From Cercis canadensis (lineage: Eukaryota > Streptophyta > Magnoliopsida > Fabales > Fabaceae), in the NCBI GenBank assembly GCA_003255065.1, contig QAOA01000393.1:794626-858625 (forward strand): a DNA stretch of 64,000 nucleotides, in the 5' to 3' direction. Shown one piece after another: positions 1 through 11,065 of this stretch. A program made the position numbers and the translations under genes. How positions within the stretch are numbered: position 1 is the first letter of the stretch; each line of letters starts with the position of its first letter. The notes below the pieces were generated by a model. That model saw only the letters and a list, made by a program, of their open reading frames with translations, had not been told where the DNA came from and did no database searches.

Positions 1-1075
1 AAAAAAAAAAAAAAAAAAGCAACCAACTTAAATATAAAGGACAGAATAGTCTAAATTAACCGTGTCTAAACATGGCAATGAGGATTGAATTTTACTGGGT
101 CAGCCCATAACCATGACGGGCACCTAATTAATAAGCCCATGCTTGCAAATGGTAAGTGACCCAAACCAACTAATAAGTAAAACAATAAAAAAAAAAAATA
201 AGGTGATAGAGAAAGAAAACGAAAAATGGCGGAAAAAGTAATAGAAGGAAACAAGCAAATCTGAAGACCAACAAGTGGGACAGCCTCCCTCGTATACTCT
301 TCGTCTTCAGTACGATTAAGGTAAGAATCTCTTTCTACTCCTTACGTTTCTCTGTCAACCTCACTCTAGATTTTTGGGAACGGGGTGGAACCGCTGCCAT
401 CGACGGTGCCCTCCTCTCATTTCTTAATTTTTGCTTTCTCCTTAAGTAGGCGTTTGGTACCAGGATTTTTTTTTAGTTCTTGGAAAACATCATTCTTGAG
501 AATTTTGTTCTAGGGAATTTTGTTTTTAAGAATTTTATAATTTATGTTTGGTTAACCATAAACATTCTTGAAAATGTTGAATATTTATTCATAGGAATCT
601 TATAATTCATGTTTGGTTCAAATGCTACTTTCTTGAGAATCTTAGTTATTTTTCTAAAAATACCCTTACCTAAATTTGGATGAATAAATAAATAAATTAT
701 TATTATATATTATTTTTATGGTGAGACTCATATATAACAAGTAATATGAAAAAAAAAATACATTTTTTATGTTGAAATAGTTTATAAATATGTTTATAAA
801 ACCAAGTCCCACATTTGTTAAATTAAAGTATGTAAAAGACTTTATAAAGACAAACTAGAGTTATAAAGTAACTTTAGATAAATGGGCATAAGCCCATTTG
901 GCAAGCCCAAATAGCCTAGCAAGACAAAGCTCATTAATGGTCTTTGATTGGCACTTGGACACTTGGGGCATCAAAGTCCGATTTTAATAAATCGGATCAG
1001 ACCAATTCGGGTTGGTTTGATCTAGTTCGGATGATAGTTAATTAAGTTATATCTGTTTGGTTTATTAGTAAACCC
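1..1075. other. AT-rich intergenic stretch, no gene seen
   Basis: The stretch opens with an A run and holds no convincing coding exon. A segment near 448-620 contains GGCGTTTGGTACC followed by repeated TTCTTGAGAATTTT-like motifs and resembles the end of a hAT-like non-autonomous element, but no second end or target duplication was found. Short open frames here are low complexity. Confidence 0.5.
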
Positions 1076-1163
1076 GAATAGACAATTGTGTCTGTTTCGA
1101 ACATACAATTGTGTCTATTCCGAACAAACAGTTGTGACTATTTCGAATAGACAATTATGTTTG
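1076..1163. repeat. 23-bp tandem repeat, about 3.8 copies
   Basis: Four adjacent units start at 1076, 1099, 1122 and 1145. Each reads approximately GAAYARACARTTGTGWCTRTT and they differ by a few substitutions. No function is apparent. Confidence 0.8.
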
Positions 1164-1398
1164 TTAATTACTGACCAATTATATGTGTTTATTAGTGTCT
1201 TTTCAACTCTATAAAAGGGAACTCCTTAATGCATTAAAGATTCACTTTTTCATTGAGAGTTTTGAGGGCTTTGTTGTATCTTGGAGTAACTTACTTTTTA
1301 TAAAGAAACAATATTACACTCAAAACAGTGTAATCATTTACGCCTTAAAGTCATTCTGTTTTAGTCTCCATTAACGTTTTTCCTAACATTTTATGCAT

Positions 1399-1557
1399 AA
1401 ATGGATATTGGATTTTAACATTTCCGCATGTGTCGTTGCAGCCAGGCAAAGCTACATGAGCTTGAACTTGAGCTTGAGCTGCACTTGCTCCCACCGCTGC
1501 TAATGCAATCGCACACACCAAGCCCAGTTGTTGCATATGCCTCGCCTTCACTACCAT
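1399..1557 (-). pseudogene. WAK/GUB-type receptor kinase N-terminal fragment
   Basis: The minus strand encodes about 53 residues: a hydrophobic signal-peptide-like stretch (LGLVCAIALAAVGASA) followed by PGCNDTCGNVKIQYPF. That cysteine pattern begins the GUB_WAK_bind domain of wall-associated receptor kinases, which bind pectin at the cell surface. Similarity stops after YPF, where the family continues with a glycine-rich segment; the reading then runs into unrelated sequence. No EGF or kinase domain is near. This is a first-exon scrap, not a working receptor. Confidence 0.7.
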
Positions 1558-2870
1558 TGCTTCTCAGATTCTATCTTTCACAATTCACAGTCTGGCTTTG
1601 TTTTCTTTTTTTGTTTGTGATGCAGGCTGCAGACCATTTTTTTGTTACAACTGAAATGGGTCTGTAAATATAGAGATTTTTCATGCAGGTATGTTATTGC
1701 CTCGTAGAGAAAATAAGGATGAAAAAAAAAAAGAAATAAAAAAGCAAAAAATCGAAATTATCTATGTGGAAAAGATAGAAACTTTTTACAGAGACTTGCG
1801 CTTTTCCATGAAGCTGACAGGCTTAGAGGAGTATCCACAAGCAATGAAATCAAGGGTTTCTCCCAACAAAGGCCAACTAGAGTTCCCTTGTGGAAACTTT
1901 CCCTTCTTTTCCATATTTTCTTTCTCCCCAAACAGAAACCACCAAGTTAAAAAAAAGCATATCCATCAGAACCCATAATCCTACAAGCCATTCCATATTA
2001 TAAGATTTGTTTCCTAAGTGAGTAGTTGTTCTGAGTGTTCAGTTCATGCAGCTTTGTTGTATTTGTACTTCACTGTGTCTCTCTGTGCCTGTGGTGTTTG
2101 TGTGGGAGAAAGAAAGAGAAAGAGAGAAAGTGTTTTGAATGTTTGATAAGTCAAGCAAGAAACTTCTTTTTGTCCTGGGGAGAGAGTTGGATGATGAATG
2201 AGGAGGGAGACTAACTAGACTATGTAAAAAAAAAAAAAAAAAAAAACAGAGATGATAGTCCTTTAAAAAAAAAGGATAGTGACTGTGGCATGGATATACA
2301 AATTTGAGTTATAAAACTCATGGACTTGAAAAAAGAAAAAGAAAGTTGCATCTGATTATCTCTATCCAATAAGTAGTTGTTTAACAAACTAACTGAGTAA
2401 CTGGTATGGATGAAATCTTGGTCCTCCCCTATTTTTTGAGTCATTTTTCTACCAATCCAAACCAAAAATGAAAATGCAACCCAAGTACCTAACCACTACT
2501 GGATACCAACTCAATAATAGATTCTCATTGGTTTCAGTCATTTTTCTTGTCCTGTTTGCCTCAAATTGGCTTTCCCAATAATATATATTCTTTAAACCAG
2601 AAAAATAAGAGCTCAATGCTTCTTACACACACCAAAATAGTCTTTCCCTTACGGCCAGTAGTTTTGGTATGCCACCAGAAAAATAAGAGCTACATTCAGT
2701 CAAGGTTCATGTAAATTATTTCTCCACTAGAAATGCAAATATAAAAAAGAAAATACATTAAAATAGTAAAATAACCAACATCATTTGCAAACTCAAAAAG
2801 TCATAATTATGGCATCACATAGCCAATATCAAAATAAATCTATTACAAAATCAAAACAATGCCATCAAGT
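1558..2870. other. Intergenic, no gene recognised
   Basis: The interval contains purine-rich and A/T homopolymer runs (for example 2225-2246) and a GA-rich patch near 2106-2130. No open frame on either strand resembles a known family. A TE boundary for the Harbinger remnant may lie around 2500-2870 but no terminal repeat was identified. Confidence 0.5.
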
Positions 2871-3902
2871 TTAGGAATTTGGATTTTGAGCCAATATTTT
2901 TGCCACCAACTGCTGTTTGTGTACATGATACACCATTGACATGAAGAAATATGTGATATTGCTATCCTTACATAATATCATACCAACTTGAATCCTTTCG
3001 TTAGTAGTTAGACCTTCTATTTTCAGTAACTCTTCAAAAATTGTCATTCTCCTTTTACTTCCCTCGCCTTCATGCTTAAAACAAGCAGTTAGGTCCTTAA
3101 TATTCTCACCACTTTTCTCATAAATATTACCAAACTTGTCATTGCTCTCAACTATCATTTCAACCAGTGCCCCATCAAACCTATCTCTTTTTTTACCCTT
3201 ACCATTAGTTGACCCACTTGCTTGTCCTCTAGTCTCTTGTCTAGTGTTATTAGTTTGTGCTTGTTCAGTTTCAGCAACAAAGTCTAGTAGCTCATCTTCT
3301 CCAAGTTGGTTTTCAACATTATCTTCAACTTCAGTTTCTTTGTCCATTGCTTCTACAACATTTGCTGCATCCTTTGCATTATTTTCAGTGTCTGTATCCT
3401 TGCCAAAAATTGGTCCCAATATGTCAAAGTAAGGGAATGACTTATTGTAAAGCTCTTTAGCATTAGGATGAGATTGCAAAATAGAACAATTTTAAAAATT
3501 AATTGAAGAATAAATTATATTAAATAAAAAATATAACAAAGCTAATGTCATATATTACCTTTACCAGTCTTTGAATATTTCTTTCTCAACAATAATCATT
3601 TTGTCTTTGTCATTCCAACCAAATCCACTACCGCCCTTAGGCCCCATCATTTTACAAATTGCAGTATAGTGCTTCTTTAATTGCTTAATCCTCGACTCGA
3701 TATGAGGGCTAGCTCTTAAGGTACAGCCAGACAACTTCTCAACCATCATCTTCTCCAATTGCTTAGCAAACCCAGGTCTGAATCCATTGTCTCCTCTCCA
3801 ATTTGGCCCAATTTTAACTAGACACTCAATAAGTACTGCATCTTCTTGTGAGTTCCATGTATGGTTATTACGTTTTCTTGCGGGTTAGCTATTGTTTGCC
3901 AT
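2871..3902 (-). pseudogene. PIF/Harbinger MYB/SANT-like ORF, degenerate
   Basis: Two exon-like blocks on the minus strand. The first (3902-3565) has the Myb_DNA-bind_3 signature HTWNSQEDAVLIECLVK, then GPNWRGDNGFRPGF and a basic IKQLKKHYTAI helix, as in the DNA-binding partner protein of PIF/Harbinger transposons and related plant proteins. The second (about 3479-2871) has the usual acidic linker, a KGKKRDR basic patch and a C-terminal helical region. An in-frame TAA is present six codons after the likely ATG at 3902. The expected 3' splice site reads GCAA rather than GCAG. Both suggest decay. The transposase tail lies just upstream in the same orientation. Confidence 0.75.
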
Positions 3903-4053
3903 CTAGTGAAGGCAAAAAGAAATCAAAGTAAATAACATAAAAGGCAAAAAGATTACACATAGCCACTGAAGCATCAAATTGGCAGTCAAGTGGATTATCC
4001 ACTTTTATAAAGTCAGTTTACAAATTCTATTTCATAATGAAAGAACTATCCAG

Positions 4054-4188
4054 AATTGTCAATTATTACAACACCATGAAAATAAAAGTTGCAAATAGAA
4101 TTGTCAATTATTACAACACTATGAAAATAAAAGTTGCAAATAGAATTGTCAATTATTACACCACCATGAAAATAAAAGATGCAAATAT
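4054..4188. repeat. 45-bp tandem repeat, three copies
   Basis: Units start at 4054, 4099 and 4144, each beginning AATTGTCAATTATTACA and ending near GCAAATA. They differ at only a few positions. They lie between the MYB-like ORF and the transposase fragment of the Harbinger remnant and are possibly subterminal or inter-ORF repeats. Confidence 0.9.
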
Positions 4189-4219
4189 AATGAAAGAGCC
4201 ATCTAAATTATGAATTTCA

Positions 4220-4504
4220 TTAAACTTGTCCCCTCCATATGTTGAACATCTGTTGAGCAAGCTCATCTCTCCAAACAGTCCAAGCATTAGATGTCTCTAT
4301 ATGAGTTATCCTATCAGCTTGCAAAAATTCTTCATTTTCTTCCATCTCCAATATATGATCTCGTAAAGGGTCCACTGTCATCTCTCTTATTATATGATTA
4401 TGAAGCAAGCAACATGCAATTATTATTCTGCATTGTATTTTAACAGGATAGAATGACTTAGCTCTGATAATTCCCCAACATCTCTTCAACAAACCAAAAC
4501 TCAT
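4220..4504 (-). pseudogene. PIF/Harbinger transposase C-terminal fragment
   Basis: The 94 residues match the C-terminal part of the DDE_Tnp_4 (Harbinger/HARBI1-type) transposase, including FGLLKRCWGIIRAKSFYPVK, RIIIACCLLHNHI and REMTVDP. The family protein is roughly 350-450 residues, so the N-terminus and most of the catalytic core are missing. The fragment ends at 4504 where unrelated MITE-like sequence begins. It cannot be active. Confidence 0.8.
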
Positions 4505-5370
4505 AATATGTGGAGAGTCCCATGTGTTTTGTACAAGAACACAAGTGCTTTGTTTGTGTTCTATGCTAGGTGGGTGGGGTTCTTTGACTTTTATTGTATT
4601 TTGATAATTTATTTATTTTATTATTATAGTTTTAAAATTATTTATTTTAATATAATTATTTATTTTTTTTAAAAAAATATCAGCAGGTGAAACTTATTAG
4701 ACACATCTCATAATATGTGGCGTGTCCCATGTGGCATATTCTCAAGGGACATGCCGCATGACATGGTGTAATAGCCCGCAGATGTGATGAGCAGATTTTG
4801 GGCACTTAGACAACTCTGATTGATTTGAAACTTTGTAGAGAAGTAAACAGGAGTTTAGAGAAGCTCAACGCCAAATTTGAACCTAAACGGAGCATTGTAT
4901 AATTTTTGTCATTTTTGTAAAATTTGGGGGTATTTTTGTCTTTTTACTTCACTATGCTTGTCCAGTGCAGGTGTTTGGTACATGGCCGCATAGTTTGTGA
5001 TTTTAGATGAATTTACATATATCTTAGGCTTAAATACAATTTTGGTCATCCTATTTTATATGAATGAACGATTTGGTCCCCCCATTTTAAACAATCACAA
5101 AATGATCCCCATTGTTTACCTTTAAGTTGTACTTTTGGTCTAGGACATTAACTCCGTCCAAAAATTGATGGTGAGGCTGACGTGGCATCCATGTGGCAAC
5201 AACGTGATGCCACCTGTGGAAAAAAAAATTATTTTCTAAATAGTGGGGATAAGATACCCTACCTTGGACGTCGGTCTTCATCCTCGTTGCACTGCATCAT
5301 CTTCTTCTTCTTTGGTAGGCGATAAGATATCCTAAAGGCTATAATAAACCGTACTAGTTTAAAAAAGTGG

Positions 5371-6058
5371 TTGATACCCACCTCTTATTTCAGACGCTTT
5401 CATCTTTCTTCTTATTCAAAAATCTATTTTGGTCTTCAATATTGTGGCAACCATTCTCGATCCTTCATAACTCAGTTATCATTATCTAGAAAAAATGAGC
5501 CAAAATCCAATTTGGATGAGTCTCAACTCCTTCATTATCTATCCAAACGATGGCATCAGGAAGCACGAAGCCTTCTTCAAAAATTTCTGATGGAGACCAC
5601 CATGGCTGTGTTGTTTATTGGACTTCGTTGCTCTCCAAGTACTCACGTAAAGGTTATGTCAACGAAGCCCGAGTACTCTTTGACATTATGACTTACAAAA
5701 ATATCGTCTCTTATAATGCAATGTTATTAGGATATTTACAATCCGGAAGGCTGGTTGAGGATTGTCAGTTTTTTGATAAGATGCTAGATAAGAATGTTGT
5801 TTCATGGATTGTAATGATTTGTGGGTTAGCAAATGCAGGCAGGATTGAAGATGCAAGGAACTTGTTTGATGAAATGCCGAAGAAGAATGTTGTTTCTTAG
5901 AATTCATTGGTTGCTGGGCTAGTTAAGAATGGAAATTTGGAGGAAGCAAGGTAGATTTTTGACCAAATTCCAGGCAAAAATATAGTTTATTGGAATGCTA
6001 TGATTGCAGGTTATGCTGAAAATTGTAGAATGGAAGAAGCAAGAATTTTGTTCCACTA
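5371..6058 (+). pseudogene. Captured PPR protein fragment (PLS type)
   Basis: The start of the frame (5371) gives a mitochondrial-targeting-like N-terminus. A frameshift near 5550-5590 leads into repeats such as [38 protein letters not shown] and [13 protein letters not shown]. In-frame stops at 5898-5900 (a conserved Trp position), near 5952 and near 6057 break it. The pattern resembles plant mitochondrial PPR proteins such as At1g32415, by memory of that family. PPR proteins bind organellar RNA, but this copy is dead and lies inside the Pack-MULE. Confidence 0.8.
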
Positions 6059-6163
6059 GCATTTAGGATTTTTGTTAGTGGTGGGTTTCAGATTTACGTT
6101 AGTGGTGGTAATGGAAAGCAAAGGTAAAGCTTTTGTTAATGTTAGAGATTTTTGCTAATGGTT

Positions 6164-6556
6164 CTAGTAGTGGGTTTTAGATTTTTGTGTCTCCACCGAG
6201 ACCTTTTTGTCAACAACGGACAAAGAACCCTCGGAAGCCATGGCAATCCCTGTTTCATCCAAATTGAGCTCCAAACCAAGCGCATCGAAGTCCCGGTCCA
6301 CATCACCAGCACCATCATTGTAAGTCTGCAACAAACCCTCATAGGTGAGACCCTTTTCGCCATTGATGAACTCACTGTAGGTTTAAAACACTTCGTTAAG
6401 AATGGCATTGATTTGCTTGTTGCTGAATTTCACCCTAGGGTTCACAGCCACAACAAGTGCAGCCATCTCTTCCTTGTTGAGACCTTCATCATGATTTGCG
6501 TCGAATTGCTGGAAAATTCTCCTCACCTTCTCTGATCTGCTACCTCTAGTCACCAT
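6164..6556 (-). pseudogene. Captured EF-hand/TPR protein N-terminal fragment
   Basis: From ATG at 6556 the minus strand reads VTRGSRSEKVRRIFQQFDAN, then HDEGLNKEEMAALVVAVNPR, an EF-hand-like loop, and continues through GLTYEGLLQTYNDGAGDVDR and DFDALGLELNLDE. This matches the N-terminus of plant calcium-binding TPR proteins of the At1g05150/At2g32450 type, which are several hundred residues long. One in-frame TAA follows ILNEVF, where the family has Arg, and the similarity ends near 6170. No TPR region is present. It faces the PPR fragment inside the same Pack-MULE. Confidence 0.8.
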
Positions 6557-7313
6557 TTTATTTCACATGCCTTGCATGTGAGCTCTTTAAAAAATAAAAT
6601 TACACTTAGTCTTTAATTAGGTGTCCAATTAAGGACTAATTACCTAATTTTTAACAGTAACCAAATGAGAGGATTTAGAAAAAAAAAAATTTCCACAAGT
6701 GGCATCCATGTCGTTGCCACGTGGATGCTACGTCAGCTTCACCGTTAATTTTTTGATGGAGTTAATGCCCTGGACCAAAAGTGCAACTTAAGGGTAAATA
6801 GTATGGATCATTTTGTGATTTTTTTAGAATAGGGAGACTAAATCGTTCATTCAAGCAAAATAAGGGGACCAAAATTGCATTTAAGCCTATATCTTAATAG
6901 GCATTTTGATACCTAAAACTCTAAAAAGATGCCTTATGTTGGGTGAAAAAATGATGTTTGATCCTATCGGGAGGGAATCCACATATTAGTCTCTTTAGGG
7001 GAAGGGTGTTAGGTGACTCGGGGTGGAACTTAATGCTAGCATAGGGGTAGGCTTTGTGTGACGCTTACTTTGGTGTGCGGGTGCTTGTTGTGTTAACTTG
7101 CTTGCTATGTGCAATACTTGAGATGCTATAATATGCATGGTATCGTTGTCGCACTTGTGAGGGATGTTATTATCAAGCCTTTAGTATATTATCGGTTGTT
7201 TAGTCACTTAACATGTGTGGGTTCGATCGAATGGGATATGTTGACTTGCTTTCTCAGAGGAGTTACGCAAGTGCCACACAGTCTAGCAAGGGTGAACTTG
7301 TTGGCCCGTGACA

Positions 7314-10126
7314 GCTGGTATTAGAGCCCTGTTACTAGTGTAAAACATGACCACCTTGTTGATCATGATTGTTGCACCGTGGGTAGAGTTGATCATGGTT
7401 CTTTACGCTAAGTCATCTGGTGTGCCAGAGATAATGTGAAGAGGTGACACGGTTGGGTGAATTCAAGCTTTCTTATCTCATCAGTTTGTTGGACTTGTTG
7501 GGATCTCCTAAACTCCATGGGTGCGTGCACCTAGTGGTTGTTGTGAGCATGCCCAGCATGCAAGCATTGTCAAAGAGTTGGTAGGAGTGTGTTGTAAGAA
7601 GCAATCACTGTAACCAAGTGAGATGATAGAAGATGGATACTAGTGGTGTGAACTTGTTGAGATGTGAGACGCCAAAGGAACTTGAGACATAAGGACAATA
7701 CTTTCGAGTAGTAGAGACTAACTTCGTGGAAGTAGAAGGACAAGATAACTACTATGTGAAACTCATTAGAGGATGAGACGAGTTGTGGAGAAAGAAGATT
7801 TTAAGAACCAGTCTTACCCAGAGGTGTGTCATCAACACTTGAGTAGAACTCAAGCGAGAGTTGTGGGGTTCAAGCTCTTAGAAGAATGGGCATGCTGGTA
7901 TGAAACCAGTTATGAAGAATGAAGCTTGTTGAAAAGGCGGACTATAAGATGATATTTGCACATGTGTTGGTATTCAGGCCTTGTTGGGAAATGAGGTGTG
8001 TCCTTGTTCCCTTAAGGTGCATAATAGTGGATGCTTGTCAGACTACATCACATAAAGTCCCTCGAGTGAGAATGGTGACCAGTCTTGCAAGTTGGGCCAA
8101 GTGAGAAGTGGGGGAGAGGACCAAATAAGTCTATCTTACTCCACCAGTGGATAGTCATTCCGAGTAACCAATAGCGGGCTAAGGACTAAATTTGAAGAGA
8201 ATTTATTGAGACAGAGACTTATAACTTTACAACAACAATAAACTTGCTGGAAAGACATTTTTAAGTGTGAGGGTAGAGATTGATATTTCTCATAGTCTCA
8301 TGTCTGTAGCAGTAGCCGATGGGTTTGACTTGGAGTAGAGAAAGACTCAAGTCATATGGAAGTTGTGCCTTGTCAACCCATGAGGTACAGAGAGACCCTA
8401 GATCGTAGTGTAGGTTAACACTTTCATGGTTGTTCAGATTGGTTGTTATGAGGTATTTGGTCATCAAATTCCTTATGGCACATCAATTTATGTTTGTTTG
8501 AGAAAATTTTATTTGCCATTTATGCAAGTGTGGGAAAAAACCTATATTGAGCTGAGAATGTGTAACCAAAAGGGCAAAGCTTGTGTTTGTCTTGCAATCC
8601 ATGAAGGAGTTTAAGGGACATGAGTATACATTTATAACAGTTTCTTTGGGGTACAAAATATGAGAAAAGGAAGACAAAGAAGTTGTGCTTCCAAGAGAAG
8701 GGTTGTTGAGGACCTTCACAGAGGTGGAGACAAACAAGCCCTCCCAAAGATTGTGTGAGGTTGGGTGTGAGGCCCTCTTAAGAAAAGTCCATGAAGAATG
8801 ACCATATGAAGATTAGTGAGGCCACAGAGGCATTTGATTGAGAAATGATTAAGAAAATAGTTATGTTGCTCAACATCATGTGATGAGATGAGGGAATCCA
8901 AGAGGGGAAGGTCCTATTCGGGGGATGTGCTTGCAGAGAACCTAGAGAGATGGCGGTGGAGTGAACCACGTCGATCCGCTAATGGAGAAAAACTTAGTCA
9001 CAATTGAGCTTGTAACAATGACACTATGAAGTAGAGGACAGTGGTCTGAACGATAATCTTAATGCAGGAGTACATTGAAGGAGTTGAAAAGAGATAACTG
9101 AAGGCCGAACCATCATCAAGTGAGACTTGTGGAGCAGGGTGCTCTAGAGGGGGTACTGTGATGTGTTACGGCAAATCAATTAAGAATTTTGTGCCATGAA
9201 AGTAGGTGTGTTGTGAATCGCATGGGTGGTTTGCCCCACTTTTCAATTGTCTTGTTTGTTAGCAAAACATAGTGGGGAGAGCTCTACGGGGCCAATGGTG
9301 CCAATTCATGCAATAATAGACCTTGTGAGAGTGGTTCCTTGCGAAGGAGGAGGAATTTTATTCTGGCGTCGAAGTACTCTATGTAAGACGATCCAATTTA
9401 TCATTTTGTTTTGGTTCTTACTTTTGCTTGGGTTACTTGGATAAGTTACTGGAGCCGGCTACTAGTGGGATACTTTTTGAGTTCCCACAGGATTTGAAAG
9501 GGATTTCTTAGGAGTTTTGAACCTCTTAACTGGACAGAAGCAGAAGATTGAGTCCAACATGTATATTAGGCCATATTCTTATTTTGGGAGTCGAAAGAGG
9601 GACACTATGACTAATGGAGAGCTTCTTTGTGAAATCATTTTACAGGTACAAGTGTTCATTTCTTACATATTGGTGGAGCTGCCAAAGATGTCAATCTGAA
9701 AGTTGTTAGTTCACCAAGATCATGGCAGAGTTTAACTGAAAGTACTTGGAAGTAAGAATGCTTACAAGGAAGAAGTTGAACCGTGGACAAAGACCTTGGA
9801 GCTTAATCTACAACTAGCAACTTAGAGGAAGATGTTACCAGAGGGATATGTCAACCTTGTCAAATGGAGAAGGTCATCCATGTAGCTGGCCCACAAGACC
9901 TAGTTTCAACCTTAGCGAGCAGGCAGAGTTGTTCAACTGAGAGAGATTTTAGCAGTTCAAGTGGTGTTACCTCAGGGCATCCACAATAGTTCTGGTGAAG
10001 TTGAAGACGCAAGGAGAGACACAAGACTAGTAAGAGGAGACTAGCGGAAGTTGAAGATCTCAAGTAGCAGTCGAAGCCTCAAGCAACAGGGTCAACGAGG
10101 ATGTCAACCAATTAAGTACGGGAGAA
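7314..10126 (+). other. Interior of the LARD-like element, non-coding
   Basis: The interior runs from just after the 5' LTR to the purine tract before the 3' LTR. Both strands are broken by frequent stops and no protease, reverse transcriptase, integrase or gag motif is visible. The sequence is GA-rich with many GTGAGA/GAAGTTG-like words, perhaps decayed coding sequence, but nothing can be named. Confidence 0.7.
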
Positions 10127-10578
10127 TGTCATGGTCCACAAATGTGACGAGCAGATTTTGCGCACCTAGACAGCTTCGATTGATTTGAAACTTTGCAGAG
10201 AGGTAAAAAGGAGTAGCCCCTCTTACACATTGTCAATGTATTGTATTGCACTCATATCAATCAATAAAAAGAGTAGCCCCTCTTCTTATATATTTGCCGC
10301 CTTATGTTTTGCTCACTAGTGTGTGACACTTACTTTGGTGTGTGCACGCCTGTTGTGTTAGCTTGCTTACTGTGTGCAATACTTGATATGTTATAATGTG
10401 CATGTTATCATTGTCGCGCTTGCGAAGGATGTTATTGTCAAGCCTCTAGTATATTATCAGTTGCTTAGTCACTTAACATGTGTAGGTTGGATCAAATGGG
10501 ATAGACTAACTTGCTTTCTCACAGGAGTTATGCAAGTGCCACATGGTCTGGCAATGGTGAACTTGTTGGCCCGTGACA
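10127..10578 (+). repeat. 3' LTR of the LARD-like element
   Basis: The LTR starts TGTCATGGTCC and ends CCGTGACA. Its outer 80 bp match 4767-4850 and its last 270 bp match about 7045-7313. Between them it carries a segment with two copies of GAGTAGCCCCTCTT (about 10211 and 10271) not present in the 5' LTR, so it has been internally rearranged. Confidence 0.85.
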
Positions 10579-10779
10579 CATGGGCGTGTTTGTTGGGCCT
10601 CATATGCTGACATTTATTTCTTTTAAATTAAAAAATTATAATATTATAATAAATTATTTTAAAACTATAATAATGAAATAAATAAATTGTCAAAATTTAA
10701 TATTTAGGTCAAAGAGTTGTATGGATAATGCATGTGCATTTTAATAGAAGAAAAAAGATGAGAAGAAAAAAAAATTGTT

Positions 10780-11065
10780 ATAATTTTAAAATTATTTACT
10801 TTAATATTACGGTTTTTTATTTTAAGAAAATAAATGTCAGCATGGAGAACTCACTAGACATGTCACATAGTATGTGGCGTGTCCCATGTGGCATGTTCTC
10901 AAGGGATACGCCGCATGACATGGGCATGTCGGTTGAGCCTTAACTGTTGACATTTTTTTAAAATAAAAAAATTATAATATTACAGTAAATTATAATAAAA
11001 TTATAATAATGAGATAAATATATTGTTAAAATATAATATTTAAGTCAAAGAGCTCAATGGATAGG
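10780..11065. repeat. Uninterrupted copy of the palindromic MITE-like repeat
   Basis: The centre 10872-10940 matches the halves at 4712-4766 and 10579-10600. The position equivalent to the LTR insertion is intact as CATGG at 10919-10923. The right arm ATAATATTTAAGTCAAAGAG matches 10697-10716. The copy is a paralogous empty site for the LARD-like element. Confidence 0.75.

Larger units (their letters stand above)
5027..6888. mobile_element. Pack-MULE with long TIRs carrying two gene fragments
   Basis: The left end GGCTTAAATACAATTTTGGTC is inverted at the right end (GACCAAAATTGCATTTAAGCC in reverse order). The arms extend about 215 bp each and include ACTCCGTCCAAAAATT-like and GACGTGGCATCC-like segments. 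A perfect 9-bp target duplication TATATCTTA flanks the element (5018-5026 and 6889-6897), the size typical of Mutator-like elements. No transposase is present. Between the arms lie a PPR fragment on the plus strand and an EF-hand/TPR gene fragment on the minus strand. It is inserted in the 5' LTR of the LARD-like element, so it is younger than that element. Confidence 0.9.
4767..10578 (+). mobile_element. Non-coding LTR retrotransposon (LARD-like)
   Basis: The element starts TGTAATAGCC and ends CCGTGACA, and is flanked by the 5-bp direct repeat CATGG (4762-4766 and 10579-10583). The 5' LTR spans 4767-7313 (split by a Pack-MULE) and the 3' LTR spans 10127-10578 (452 bp). A primer site TGGTATTAGAGCCCTG lies at 7316-7331, close to the initiator-Met tRNA complement. 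A weak purine tract GGGAGAA ends at 10126. The 2.8-kb interior has no gag or pol frames, so movement would have needed proteins from another element. The LTRs have diverged, and the middle of the 3' LTR differs from the 5' LTR, so this is an old insertion. Confidence 0.85.
4582..10717. repeat. Palindromic MITE-like repeat split by an LTR element
   Basis: Left arm 4582-4766 and right arm 10579-10717 form one unit once the LTR element is ignored. The outer parts are inverted copies of each other (TTTGAC...TTTATTTAT against ATAAATAAATTGTCAAAAT), and the centre carries GTGGCGTGTCCCATGTGGCA. A second copy with the same centre and no insertion lies at about 10780-11065. It has no coding capacity. 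The superfamily cannot be assigned. Confidence 0.75.

Noticed and set aside
3136..3432. Plus-strand Ser-rich frame opposite the MYB-like ORF
   Set aside because: Antisense shadow of the acidic linker on the minus strand.
6142..6408. 88-codon minus-strand open frame in the Pack-MULE
   Set aside because: It is an out-of-frame shadow of the EF-hand/TPR fragment, whose true frame starts at 6556.
7109..7324. Similar open frames at 7109-7324 and 10374-10610
   Set aside because: Their similarity comes from both lying in the two LTRs of the same element; they do not look like a protein family.
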